Part shown: piece by piece, positions 1 through 8,005 of the stretch
Numbering within the stretch: the stretch's first letter is position 1
How the letters are laid out: the number at the start of each line of letters is the position of its first letter
From: a virus
Reading direction: 5' to 3' (one strand)
Length of the DNA: 21,823 nucleotides
IMG/VR virus record: IMGVR_UViG_3300021963_005402
Span: 1-21,823 of that record
Notes under the pieces: model-generated
The model's database searches: none
The model's input: the letters and a program-made list of their open reading frames with translations, nothing else
Told to the model about the DNA's origin: nothing
Program-made: the position numbers and the translations under genes

Positions 1-1023
1 GGTAAAGTTGATGATTATACTGAATTTGATACTACCGCTCATAATGTAATCAAAACTAGATTTCAAAAGTACGGTGAGCTTAATAAAGCTATTCCTATGG
101 TAAAACATATGGAAAAGTTTGAAAGTATGTATGAAGCAGTGTTGATTAGACTTAAATCCGTCAAAATAGATGATAGTTTTTATAGTATAAACGACACTGT
201 TACTGATAATCTTACAATACTAGAACAGAATGGATTAAAAATCGACATAGAATTGTTTAATAAGCATTTTGAAAACAAGACTGTAAAAGATAGGGATGGA
301 TATGTTTATACACAATATAACATATATACTGCTACAGGACGACCTAGTAATAGGTTTGGTAACGTCAACTATAGTGCATTGAACAAAGAAAACGAATGTA
401 GGTCATCATTTATTAGCAGATTTGGTGAAAATGGTATGTTGTTTATGATTGATTATAGTGCCTACCACCCCCACCTAGTTGCAAAGTTAATCAATTATAA
501 TCTACCTCACAATGCTTATGAATATTTAGGTAAATTGTATTATGGTAAAGAAACATTAACGTCTGATGAAGTAAGAGCGTCAAAGAATCTTACATTTCAA
601 TGTATGTATGGTAATATTCCTTCTGAACTATTAGAAATACCATATTTTAAGAAAATGAGTGATTATATTGCTCATAGATGGAAATTTTTCAATGAAAATG
701 GTTATGTAGAAACTCCTATCTATAAAAGAAGAATTACCGCCAACCATATCAATGACCCAAGCCCAAACAAGTTATTTAATTATATTTTACAAGCAAGTGA
801 AACTGAATTTGGTATGGAATCATTGGTAAGGGTCAATGAATATTTGAATAATAAACAGACAAAAGCTATTTTATACACATATGACAGTGTGTTATTTGAC
901 TGTCACAAAGATGATAAGAAAGATGTTTTAATTGAATTAAAACGGTTAATGTCAAATAATCAGTTCCCAGTAAAATGTTATATTGGTAAGAATTATGACA
1001 ATATGGTAGTAGTAGATATTTAA
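1..1023 (+). CDS. DNA polymerase family A, C-terminal polymerase domain (5' end outside window)
   Basis: The reading frame is open from base 1, so this is the last 340 residues of a longer protein; the ATG at 97 is an internal Met. It carries the family A palm and fingers signatures in order: a TGRPS motif (about 331), motif A as DYSAYHPHL (Asp codon 451-453), motif B as R-x3-K-x3-F-x3-YG (574-612) and motif C as TYDS (Asp codon 883-885). It should be the replicative polymerase, acting with the SSB, helicase and FEN encoded downstream. Two deviations are visible: motif A has Tyr-His where most members have Gln-Ile-Glu, and motif C reads YDS instead of HDE. The two catalytic Asp residues are kept. 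Any exonuclease domain would lie upstream of the window. T4-like phages usually carry a family B enzyme, so the family A choice is notable. The family call is firm; the partner inference comes from context. Confidence 0.88.
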   Translation, partial: GKVDDYTEFDTTAHNVIKTRFQKYGELNKAIPMVKHMEKFESMYEAVLIRLKSVKIDDSFYSINDTVTDNLTILEQNGLKIDIELFNKHFENKTVKDRDGYVYTQYNIYTATGRPSNRFGNVNYSALNKENECRSSFISRFGENGMLFMIDYSAYHPHLVAKLINYNLPHNAYEYLGKLYYGKETLTSDEVRASKNLTFQCMYGNIPSELLEIPYFKKMSDYIAHRWKFFNENGYVETPIYKRRITANHINDPSPNKLFNYILQASETEFGMESLVRVNEYLNNKQTKAILYTYDSVLFDCHKDDKKDVLIELKRLMSNNQFPVKCYIGKNYDNMVVVDI

Positions 1024-1036
1024 AAACTTTGATTTT

Positions 1037-1064
1037 CGTGTATATATCAATATTTATATATACG
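1037..1064 (+). promoter_or_regulatory. Hairpin containing the ATATTTATATA start-site motif
   Basis: Arms 1037-1046 and 1055-1064 pair over 10 bp with one G-U, around an 8-nt loop, ending two bases before the ATG at 1066. Its 3' half contains ATATTTATATA (1050-1060), 5 nt from the start codon. The same motif at nearly the same distance precedes the genes at 13961, 20074 and 18859 (minus). It may be a late-promoter -10 element or a translation element; the sequence alone does not decide. Confidence 0.45.
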
Positions 1065-1065
1065 A

Positions 1066-2877
1066 ATGAGCACAGATATAGAAATAAAATTAAAAGACTT
1101 ACAAGTTAAGTTAAAAGAAGTTGAAACTATAATGCCATTGCCATTTAGTCAACCTCTTAGAGAAAGTTTTCCGTTATATAGAATATTTGGTGAAAGTGGG
1201 GATTATTATCCAAAAGAAAAAGAAACTATATTAAAATGGATAAATTTGTCAAAAGAAATTGAAAAACTTTTACAAAATATTCAATCTTTAAATGACGCAG
1301 GTGCAACCAAATTACTTGAAAAAAGTTCATTATATCAAAACTACACAGATATAAAATCAAGAATTGAACTTGCATCCGGTACATCTGTTACATTAGCCAA
1401 TGTATATTCGTCAAAACCAAGTGGGTTTATTCATCAAGACATTAAAAAGTTTTATGATTCGTTTAATAAAAGCGGATATGCTAGTAAAGATAAGAAAAAA
1501 GAAAACACTGCGGATGTAGTATTGTTATATAATTGTAGCATTGCAGAAATTCAAACTGCATTAAAAGATAAGAATGTATCTGCTTTAGATGACAGTTTAT
1601 GTGAAATAACTGGTACTGGAAAGAAATTCGCAATGGTTTCTTTAAAAGCTGGTGGTGATAGTTATCGTATTGGAAGAATGAAAGGTGCATTTGATATTCT
1701 CCCGGATAAAGCAAGTTTTTCTGGCACACCTGCACAAAGAGAAAAATATTATCAATGGTTGCAATCTTTAAAACCAGATGAAACACCAAAAGTAGATGAC
1801 CCAAGAAAAGTATTTAGTGGCGGTGCTCCTATATTTGAAGAAATTTATGTTGGTAAGACATTACTAACTGAAATTGAATTTATATCATCATTAAAATCTT
1901 CTCTTAACAGAATTGCATCTAAGATAGGTGATGTATCTGCTGAATTAACAAAAGGATGGACAGACTTTACACAAAAAATTAAAAATACTATTGTTAAGAT
2001 ATTTGGCAATATAGAACAAAAGTGTCAAGAAGATTTAAATTATGCTAGAAGTAAACATTCTTCTTTATTCAATACTTGGGATGCGATTGAAAAAGAAATA
2101 GGAGTTTTACAAGAAGCAAGAGAATCAGATGAACAACCAGTAGAAATGACAGATTCTCTTAAAAAGAATGTAACTATATTTGTTCAACAAATCAATCGTA
2201 TTCAACCAGATTCTTTATTTAATGCTATTAATGAAAAAGTAAGATTGATTCAAAATAAAAATTTATTCGTAGTAGAACTTAATGGGGCTACTGCGGAAGA
2301 CGTAAAAGAAGTAAGAAACGCATCTTTAAAAGTTTATAATGATTATTTTAATCCTTCTACAAAAGGTGATGTTATCTTAAACAAAGGTGCATTTAGACCA
2401 ATGAATATTTTCAATTCTAATATTTCGGCTATTGCATTTTATGAAAAGTTCATAGATAGATTTATTAACATTGGTAATGAAACTCAAATTAAGAAAGAGT
2501 TCATACAATTTGCAAGTCAGATATCAGCTGAAGCAATTTTCGGTAATAATGATACTCTTCCTCTTATAGTATTTAATGGTAAGACAATTAACAGAATGGG
2601 AACCAAGAATGAATTTTCAAGTGGTAAGAAGTTAATTGACGCAAATGAAAATAAGAATTTTAGATTGAGTAAGTTTCAAGTTAGTAAAAATAAAGAAGGA
2701 ACATATTTCGTTGTATATTTATATATTATCTTCGACATAAGAGAAGAAGAAGATGGTGGAAAAGTAGAAGTAAAACCATTTTATTCTGCTATTGAATTAA
2801 GAAATGAAAGAGGAAGCAAGTTTTCTTTTAAAACAGAAATTCATCGTTCCAATCTAAGTGAAGAGGATGTATTTTAA
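1066..2877 (+). CDS. Phage protein of unknown function, 603 aa
   Basis: I do not recognise a family with confidence. The protein is soluble-looking, with coiled-coil-like charged stretches at both ends of its first 100 residues and again around residues 290-385, and no signal peptide or membrane segment. Around residues 148-194 there is a TADVVLLYN strand (Asp150) followed some 40 residues later by VSLK (Ser192-Leu-Lys194). That spacing resembles the Asp...(D/E)-x-K core of PD-(D/E)XK folds, seen in degenerate form in some phage virion proteins; this is only a suggestion. No Shine-Dalgarno precedes the ATG, which sits just behind a hairpin carrying the ATATTTATATA motif. Arg is nearly always AGA, a low-bias codon choice unlike gp32. 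It ends 2 bases before the next gene and is probably cotranscribed with it. A late or structural role is a guess based on the upstream motif. Confidence 0.8.
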   Translation: MSTDIEIKLKDLQVKLKEVETIMPLPFSQPLRESFPLYRIFGESGDYYPKEKETILKWINLSKEIEKLLQNIQSLNDAGATKLLEKSSLYQNYTDIKSRIELASGTSVTLANVYSSKPSGFIHQDIKKFYDSFNKSGYASKDKKKENTADVVLLYNCSIAEIQTALKDKNVSALDDSLCEITGTGKKFAMVSLKAGGDSYRIGRMKGAFDILPDKASFSGTPAQREKYYQWLQSLKPDETPKVDDPRKVFSGGAPIFEEIYVGKTLLTEIEFISSLKSSLNRIASKIGDVSAELTKGWTDFTQKIKNTIVKIFGNIEQKCQEDLNYARSKHSSLFNTWDAIEKEIGVLQEARESDEQPVEMTDSLKKNVTIFVQQINRIQPDSLFNAINEKVRLIQNKNLFVVELNGATAEDVKEVRNASLKVYNDYFNPSTKGDVILNKGAFRPMNIFNSNISAIAFYEKFIDRFINIGNETQIKKEFIQFASQISAEAIFGNNDTLPLIVFNGKTINRMGTKNEFSSGKKLIDANENKNFRLSKFQVSKNKEGTYFVVYLYIIFDIREEEDGGKVEVKPFYSAIELRNERGSKFSFKTEIHRSNLSEEDVF

Positions 2878-2879
2878 TT

Positions 2880-3488
2880 ATGAACACTAAACAAATATTT
2901 TTAGATGCTTTAGAAAAAGCAAGTACCGATATTGCTATTGAAAACGGTATTTTTGATATTTCTAAACAAGAACATATTGAAATACTCAGAGAACATCTAA
3001 TTGAATCAAATGTAGATGTAAATGTTATTACTCAATATCTTAATAAAATGGTTGAAGGTAAGTATCCAGAAAGACAAGCATACAATGCAAATGGTATTCT
3101 TGTAACATTTCCTACTCCAGAATATAAACAAAAAGCAATTGCTAGAGGTACTCACTTTGAAGAAAATCCTAGAAAAGGACAAACTAATGTGTTTGCTGGT
3201 GACGAACAACCAGAACAACCAGAACAAAATATTGAATTTGAACCACAACAAACTGCACCTGTTCAACAACCAGAACCAGTAAAAGAACCAAAAAGTGACA
3301 ATAGAACTCCGGAAGAAAAAGAATTAGATGCAGTTGCCATAGAAAAAGCATTGACTATGGAATATACATTAGAAGAAGCATTAAAATTAGGTTTTTATAA
3401 TAAAAGAAATAGTTGGTATGATACAACTGGTAACTTCGTAGGTAAACTATGGAATGTGAACGGTAAACAATTAATTATAAATAAATGA
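2880..3488 (+). CDS. Phage protein of unknown function with a Pro/Gln/Glu linker, 202 aa
   Basis: This is a two-part protein. The N-terminal region (about 1-95) is helical and ends in a segment with the wording TFPTPEYKQKAIARGTHF. A low-complexity linker (about 103-145) follows, with repeated PEQ units encoded by near-identical ccagaacaa repeats. The C-terminal region (about 155-202) contains an EALKLGFYNKRNSWYD stretch. No catalytic motif is visible and I do not recognise the family. It starts two bases after the preceding stop codon and its last four bases (ATGA) contain the next start codon, so it should be translationally coupled to its neighbours. Confidence 0.78.
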   Translation: MNTKQIFLDALEKASTDIAIENGIFDISKQEHIEILREHLIESNVDVNVITQYLNKMVEGKYPERQAYNANGILVTFPTPEYKQKAIARGTHFEENPRKGQTNVFAGDEQPEQPEQNIEFEPQQTAPVQQPEPVKEPKSDNRTPEEKELDAVAIEKALTMEYTLEEALKLGFYNKRNSWYDTTGNFVGKLWNVNGKQLIINK

Positions 3489-3868
3489 AGAATAAACAAT
3501 TATTGTGTACATTTACCAATTCTAAAGAATATACTAACATTCTTGAAGAAATAAGAAACTTTTATAGTATTAACGGTAAAATATTTGTATTGTGTAATAA
3601 CAACAATCCAAAAGAATTATACGTAACATATAACGTAGAATTAGATGGTAGCCAATCCAAATTTAAAAATACCATCAGTGTACATAGAAAAAAAGACACT
3701 AATACATTGTATACTTTGAACGCAATGAATAAATTAATTGCTGAAGAAAACGGTGGAGTTTTTGATAAAACATTTCAATTGGATTGGAATCTCTACAGAA
3801 ATTCAATTATTTTAACGGGGGACATATCCGTCAAAATTGTTCCCGTCAAAATTTTTGATATAATTTAA
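3485..3868 (+). CDS. Conserved-looking phage protein of unknown function, 127 aa
   Basis: A small alpha/beta protein without membrane segments or recognisable catalytic residues. The wording (LLCTFTNSKEY at the start, ELYVTYNVEL in the middle, SVHRKK and TLYTLNAMNKLI later) recalls a conserved hypothetical family in T4-like environmental phages, but I cannot name a function. The start overlaps the preceding stop as ATGA, implying coupled translation. The coding end contains an 11-bp direct repeat, ccgtcaaaatt, at 3828-3838 and 3843-3853. The homing endonuclease gene follows after a 38-bp AT-rich gap. Confidence 0.75.
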   Translation: MKNKQLLCTFTNSKEYTNILEEIRNFYSINGKIFVLCNNNNPKELYVTYNVELDGSQSKFKNTISVHRKKDTNTLYTLNAMNKLIAEENGGVFDKTFQLDWNLYRNSIILTGDISVKIVPVKIFDII

Positions 3869-3906
3869 TATAATTAATAAATTTTTATAGTTTTTTATTC
3901 ATATTT

Positions 3907-4833
3907 ATGTTTATTGATATTACTAATATGAATATAGAAATTGAAAATAAAATGTATGAATGTTTTTATGATAGGTCTAAAGATTATCCATATATTTTAA
4001 TAAACGATAATAAAAAATATTTTAAAAAATGTGATGGATGTGGAAATTTTCAATTGTATGGATTGAAATTAGATATGATTCGTCAAATAGATAAAAAATC
4101 TAAATGTAAATCTTGTAGAGATTATACTGGAGAAAAAAATCCTATGTATGGAAAGAAACATACATTAGAAGTAAAAGAAAAAATATCGTTGATAAATTCT
4201 GGAAGAATATTGTCCAACGAACATAAAGAAAAAATAAGTAATAAAATAAAAGGAAAAAATCATCCGATGTATGGAAAAAAACATACTGAAGATTCAAAAA
4301 ATAAAATAAGACATAAGCATTTGGGAAAAACAGGTTTAATTGGAATTAACCATCCAATGTACGGAAAACATCATAATATAAAATCAAAGTTAAAGATTAG
4401 TAAATCATTAAAAGGAAAAATGATTGGTGATAAAAATCCTTCAAAAAGACAAGATGTAAGAAATAAAATGAGATTAAGCAGAATAAATGATTTAAAGTCA
4501 AAATATGAAAAAATTGGACCTAATTACAATAGTAATGCATGTAAATATTTTGATAAAATAAATGAAGAATTTGGGTGGAATTTACAACATGCATTAAATG
4601 GTGGAGAGTTTTATATTAAAGAACTTGGATATTGGGTTGATGCTTATGATAAAAATAAAAATATTGTCGTTGAATATGATGAACCAAAACACTTCAATAT
4701 TGATGGTTCTTTAAAACAAAAAGATATTGATAGAATGATTAATATAATAAACTTATTAAAATGTGAATTTTGGAGATATGATGAAAGAAACAAAAAATTT
4801 CTTAAAATAAGTTTACAGGATTACAATCTGTGA
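3907..4833 (+). CDS. Free-standing homing endonuclease: zinc finger, NUMOD3 repeats, Vsr/EDxHD-like nuclease
   Basis: Domains in order: a Cys4 zinc-binding unit (Cys42, Cys45, Cys67, Cys70); three NUMOD3 DNA-binding repeats with the core NPMYGKKHT or HPMYGK(K/H)H at about 77-86, 118-127 and 148-157, plus a degenerate fourth near 176; then a C-terminal nuclease-like domain (about 225-308) with the pattern GYWVDAYD...VVEYDEPKH (Asp245, Glu256, Asp258, Lys261, His262). This fits Vsr-like or EDxHD phage homing enzymes better than GIY-YIG or classical HNH. Such genes cut an allele lacking them and spread by recombination, often beside essential replication genes; here it sits just before gp32. It is much richer in AAA codons than its neighbours, suggesting separate ancestry. 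No Shine-Dalgarno is present. Domain calls are firm; the exact nuclease class is less sure. Confidence 0.87.
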   Translation: MFIDITNMNIEIENKMYECFYDRSKDYPYILINDNKKYFKKCDGCGNFQLYGLKLDMIRQIDKKSKCKSCRDYTGEKNPMYGKKHTLEVKEKISLINSGRILSNEHKEKISNKIKGKNHPMYGKKHTEDSKNKIRHKHLGKTGLIGINHPMYGKHHNIKSKLKISKSLKGKMIGDKNPSKRQDVRNKMRLSRINDLKSKYEKIGPNYNSNACKYFDKINEEFGWNLQHALNGGEFYIKELGYWVDAYDKNKNIVVEYDEPKHFNIDGSLKQKDIDRMINIINLLKCEFWRYDERNKKFLKISLQDYNL

Positions 4834-4853
4834 TAATATGTATTTATTGATGG

Positions 4854-4882
4854 TTGACTTTACTTGAGTAAGTAATTATTAA
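4854..4882 (+). promoter_or_regulatory. Promoter for the gp32-like gene
   Basis: TTGACT (4854-4859), a 17-nt spacer and TATTAA (4877-4882) lie in the gap after the homing endonuclease. The same spacing recurs at four other sites in this window. Transcription would start near 4889, giving a leader of about 33 nt made almost entirely of the 16-bp tandem repeat. Confidence 0.5.
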
Positions 4883-4887
4883 ATTAT

Positions 4888-4919
4888 CAATTAACTAATT
4901 AAACAATTAACTAATTAAA
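4888..4919 (+). repeat. Perfect 16-bp tandem repeat at the gp32 start, possible autoregulatory operator
   Basis: Two identical, directly adjacent copies of caattaactaattaaa occupy 4888-4903 and 4904-4919, two bases before the ATG at 4922. The tract has no Shine-Dalgarno and little ability to fold. T4 gp32 is known to repress its own translation by binding cooperatively to an unstructured AT-rich leader at its start codon; this tract is in the same place and of the same kind, so an equivalent role is a reasonable inference. Confidence 0.6.
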
Positions 4920-4921
4920 AT

Positions 4922-5728
4922 ATGCTAGATATATCAAAATTGAAGAGTCGTTTGAACTCTCTAACAAACCAAGGCAACAAAACCAATCTAATTTGGAAAC
5001 CAAAGCCTGGTAAACAAGTGGTTCGTATCGTTCCCTACAAGTATCAACCTGATAATCCGTTTATTGAGTTGAAGTTCCACTATAATATCAATAACAAGAC
5101 TTATCTATCTCCTGACAGTTTCAATCGTCCTGACCCAATCGTTGAGTGGTCAAATCGTATGAAGAAGAATGGTAACAAGGAAGATTGGATTTTGGGACGT
5201 AAGTTTGAACCAAAGATGCGTACCTATGCTCCTATCATCGTTCGTGGTGAGGAAAATGAAGGTGTTCGTTTTTGGGGATTTGGTAAGAACGTCTATCAAG
5301 AAATTCTCAGTATCATCAGTGACGTTGATTATGGTGATATTACCGATTTGGTTAATGGTCGTGACATTGTAGTAGAATTCCGTACAGCAGAAGATTCTGG
5401 TAAGTCTTTCCCAGAAACTACAATTCGTGTCAAACCAAACGCAAGTGTCGCAATTGACCCTTCACAAAAGGAGATTTTGGCACAACAAACAAATATTCTG
5501 GATTTGTTCCCAGAATTTACTTATGACGAATTGAAGGAAGTAATGAACGCATGGTTAAATCCAGACGGTTCAATTCCATCAGAAGGTAGTGTAAACACTA
5601 TCGTTGATGACGAAGTTCCAACTCCTGCTCCAAAAGCAGCAGCACCAGCTAAGTCACCAACCGCTACTGCATCAAAATCAAATACTGACGATGTAGCAGC
5701 AGCTTTTGATAATTTGTTTAACAGTTAA
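4922..5728 (+). CDS. 32: Single-stranded DNA-binding protein, T4 gp32-like
   Basis: The protein coats single-stranded DNA during replication, recombination and repair. The N-terminal LKSRLNSLTNQ helix, the core stretches WKPKPGKQVVRIVPYK and VRFWGFGKNVYQEIL, and a Pro/Ala-rich linker (about 230-252) leading to an acidic end (DDVAAAFDNLFNS) match the gp32 plan: cooperativity segment, OB-fold core, acidic protein-interaction tail. The length, 268 aa, is somewhat below T4 gp32 (301). The protein contains no cysteine, so the zinc-binding Cys/His cluster of T4 gp32 is absent; its place is taken by a loop around SFNRPDPIVEWSNRM. Arg is mostly CGT, as expected of an abundant protein. It has its own promoter, tandem-repeat leader and a terminator directly behind it, so it can be made separately from uvsX. 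Confidence 0.9.
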   Translation: MLDISKLKSRLNSLTNQGNKTNLIWKPKPGKQVVRIVPYKYQPDNPFIELKFHYNINNKTYLSPDSFNRPDPIVEWSNRMKKNGNKEDWILGRKFEPKMRTYAPIIVRGEENEGVRFWGFGKNVYQEILSIISDVDYGDITDLVNGRDIVVEFRTAEDSGKSFPETTIRVKPNASVAIDPSQKEILAQQTNILDLFPEFTYDELKEVMNAWLNPDGSIPSEGSVNTIVDDEVPTPAPKAAAPAKSPTATASKSNTDDVAAAFDNLFNS

Positions 5729-5745
5729 AATAAATTGTTTGTAAT

Positions 5746-5774
5746 GGGGTGGTAGTATATATTACTGCCACCCC
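5746..5774 (+). terminator. Hairpin terminator after the gp32-like gene
   Basis: Arms 5746-5757 and 5763-5774 form a 12-bp stem (GGGGTGG outer part, one G-U pair) with a 5-nt TATAT loop, followed by a weak T-containing tail (tatttagttt). It lies 18 bases after the gp32 stop and 19 bases before uvsX. The poor U-tract suggests partial termination or an mRNA processing or stabilising hairpin, letting gp32 be expressed above uvsX. Confidence 0.7.
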
Positions 5775-5793
5775 TATTTAGTTTATAAAAGTT

Positions 5794-6939
5794 ATGAAAA
5801 AGAAAACAGAAAAAGATTCAACAAAGAGAGACGAATTAGCTGAGTTATTGGCTAATGAATTAAACAAGTCAAATAAAGATGGCGGTAAGATTGCTTTCTT
5901 CTTGGATGAAGAAGAAAATCCCGCAGATATTAGTGATTGGATTAGTACTGGTTCTTCTATGCTTGATTTGGCTATTAGCAATAGACCACACGGAGGTTTA
6001 CCTGTAGGTAAGATGGTTGAATTCAATGGACTAGAAGGAACTGGTAAGAGTCTAGTATCCGCTCATATTTGTGCAGAAACACAAAGAAAAGGTGGGATTG
6101 CAGTTGTTCTAGATACCGAAAACGCAGCAGCTCCAGAATTCTGGAAAAGCTTGGGTGTAGATTTAAAGAATCTTCTATATGTTCAAACTGATACTGTAGA
6201 AGATATTTTTGAAAACATGGAGAAGATGATTGGAATTGTTCGTAAGAGCAACAAAGATCGTATTCTTACATTAATTGTTGACTCTGTAGCTGCTGCTTCT
6301 ACAAAAGCAGAACTAGAGAGTGATCATGGTAAAGATGGATTTGCTACTGGTAAAAGTATTATCATTAGTAAAGCAATGCGTAAGATTACCAATATGATTG
6401 GTAAGCAGAAGGTTCTTACTGTATTCACTAATCAACTTCGTCAGAATCTAAATGCTATGGCATTTGGTGATAAATGGGTTGTTAGTGGTGGTAAGGCACT
6501 TGCTTATCATTGTAGTGTTCGTGTTCGTTTGAATAATACCGGTAAACTCAAGAAAGGTGAAGAAGTCATTGGTAATGAGTGTAAAGCAGTTGTTATTAAG
6601 AACAGAATGGGACCACCACAACGTCAAGCATCATTTGATATTTATTTTGATAGTGGTATTGCTGATTATAGCAGTTGGATTAAAGTATTGAAAGAAAACA
6701 ATTTGGTAAAACAAGGTGGTGCTTATTATACCTATAAAAAGGATGATGGTACTGAATGGAAGTTTCAATCCAAAGAATTCGTTGAAACAATGAAAACTGA
6801 CAAAGCTTTGAGTGAAGAAATTTATTTGAAGATTTGTGATACTTTAATCATGAAATACAAAGATCCAAATAGTATCATTGTTGATGACGCAGTTGTTGAC
6901 ACTGATGAGGATGCTGGTGTATCATCTGAAAATGAGTAA
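5794..6939 (+). CDS. uvsX: UvsX-like RecA-family recombinase
   Basis: An ATP-dependent strand-exchange protein that forms filaments on single-stranded DNA in recombination-dependent replication and repair. The RecA core is clear: Walker A GLEGTGKS (79-86), an LDTEN strand (106-110), Walker B LTLIVD (158-163) followed by SVAAAS, an FTNQLRQN segment of the L2/Q-loop region, then KNRMGPP in the C-terminal half. The acidic tail (DTDEDAGVSSENE) is common in phage UvsX. The length of 381 aa is normal for the family (T4, 391). It starts 19 bases after the gp32 terminator with no Shine-Dalgarno, and its end overlaps the FEN gene start by 8 bases, indicating coupling. The terminator, gp32 and helicase neighbours fit a recombination-replication block. 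Confidence 0.93.
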   Translation: MKKKTEKDSTKRDELAELLANELNKSNKDGGKIAFFLDEEENPADISDWISTGSSMLDLAISNRPHGGLPVGKMVEFNGLEGTGKSLVSAHICAETQRKGGIAVVLDTENAAAPEFWKSLGVDLKNLLYVQTDTVEDIFENMEKMIGIVRKSNKDRILTLIVDSVAAASTKAELESDHGKDGFATGKSIIISKAMRKITNMIGKQKVLTVFTNQLRQNLNAMAFGDKWVVSGGKALAYHCSVRVRLNNTGKLKKGEEVIGNECKAVVIKNRMGPPQRQASFDIYFDSGIADYSSWIKVLKENNLVKQGGAYYTYKKDDGTEWKFQSKEFVETMKTDKALSEEIYLKICDTLIMKYKDPNSIIVDDAVVDTDEDAGVSSENE

Positions 6940-7999
6940 TCTATCTGACAGTGAAAAAAAACGATTGTTTTCATTATTTGATAATGTAAAACAAGAAGAC
7001 AGGATTGGGGGATTGAATAGATCCCCCAATTCTGAAATATTAGTAATTGACTTCATGAATACTTTTATTAGAGCATTCATGGCAACACCATCATTAAGTT
7101 CAAATGGTAATCATACTGGTGGTATTGCTGGATGTTTAAAAAGTATAGGTTATGCAGTCAAATTAATTAATCCTACGAAGATAGTAATTGTATCTGACGG
7201 TCAGGGTGGTTCTCTTAAAAGAAGAAAGATTTATCCTGATTATAAAAGTGGTAGAAAGACAAAAATAAGACTTAATAGAGCTTATGATGATTTGAGTACA
7301 CCAGATACAGAAGATAAGAATCTAAAGAAACAATTACTAAGAACAATTCAATATTTAGATAAATTGCCTGTAACAACAATGGCAATCGACCATATTGAAG
7401 CTGATGATACTATTGCATATCTAGCTAAAGAATTCTTTAAGAATAGTAATGTTACTATTATGAGTGCAGATAAAGACTTCTTACAGTTAGCTAGTGATAA
7501 GATTAAGATATGGAGTCCTACAAAAAAGAAGTTGTATGGATGTGCTGAAATATTATTAGAATATGGTATTAGTTGCGGTAACTTCATCAACTATAGAATT
7601 ATGGAAGGTGATGATAGTGACAATATTGACGGTATTAAAGGTGCAGGATTAAAGACAATTTTAAAATGTTATCCTATTCTGGCTGAAGATAAACATTATA
7701 CACTACAAGAATTATACAATTATAGTGATAGTCATAAAGGCAAACTAAAATTGTATGATACTGTATTAGAAAATAAACATATCATGCAAAGGAATTATGA
7801 TTTAATGCAATTGCATGATACACAAATTCAAACATTCTCGCAATTGAGAATCAATGAAATTATGGAAAAACCAATCGGTAAATTAGACAGATTTGGTTTC
7901 AGTAAGTTGTTGGTAGAAGATAGTATGCAAAATAATTTTCCAAATAGTATGGTTTGGTTGAATGAAGTATTTGGAAAAGTAAATTCGATGGTTCTGTAA
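6932..7999 (+). CDS. rnh: 5'-3' exonuclease / flap endonuclease, T4 RNase H-like
   Basis: This enzyme removes RNA primers and 5' flaps during lagging-strand synthesis. The FEN acidic residues are visible: VIDFMNTF (Asp40), a SDGQGGSLKRRKIYPDYKSGRK-like Asp/Lys/Arg cluster that includes the RRKIYPDYK segment, EADD (156-159), SADKDF (Asp180, Asp182) and the GDDSDNI motif of the helix-hairpin-helix region (226-232). I start at 6932 rather than at the in-frame ATG at 6878: the 18 extra residues would be a frame-shifted reading of the uvsX end, while the ATG at 6932 overlaps the uvsX stop by 8 bases and gives a 355-residue protein, near the family size (T4 Rnh, 305). The region encoding Arg uses AGA far more than the flanking uvsX and helicase genes do. 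Confidence 0.88.
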   Translation: MSNLSDSEKKRLFSLFDNVKQEDRIGGLNRSPNSEILVIDFMNTFIRAFMATPSLSSNGNHTGGIAGCLKSIGYAVKLINPTKIVIVSDGQGGSLKRRKIYPDYKSGRKTKIRLNRAYDDLSTPDTEDKNLKKQLLRTIQYLDKLPVTTMAIDHIEADDTIAYLAKEFFKNSNVTIMSADKDFLQLASDKIKIWSPTKKKLYGCAEILLEYGISCGNFINYRIMEGDDSDNIDGIKGAGLKTILKCYPILAEDKHYTLQELYNYSDSHKGKLKLYDTVLENKHIMQRNYDLMQLHDTQIQTFSQLRINEIMEKPIGKLDRFGFSKLLVEDSMQNNFPNSMVWLNEVFGKVNSMVL

Positions 8000-8005
8000 A
8001 TTATC

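Noticed and set aside
2715-2725. ATATTTATATA inside the 603-aa gene
   Set aside because: It lies within codons for Tyr-Leu-Tyr-Ile with no start codon 4-5 nt downstream; it shows the motif also occurs by chance.
3907-4833. GIY-YIG or HNH nuclease class for the homing endonuclease
   Set aside because: No GIY...YIG pair and no HNH His-Asn-His pattern is present; the C-terminal Asp/Glu/Asp/His arrangement fits the Vsr/EDxHD type better.
6878-6931. An upstream in-frame ATG that would lengthen the FEN protein by 18 residues
   Set aside because: The extra residues are the uvsX 3' end read in another frame and match nothing in the FEN family; the ATG at 6932 overlaps the uvsX stop in the usual coupled way.
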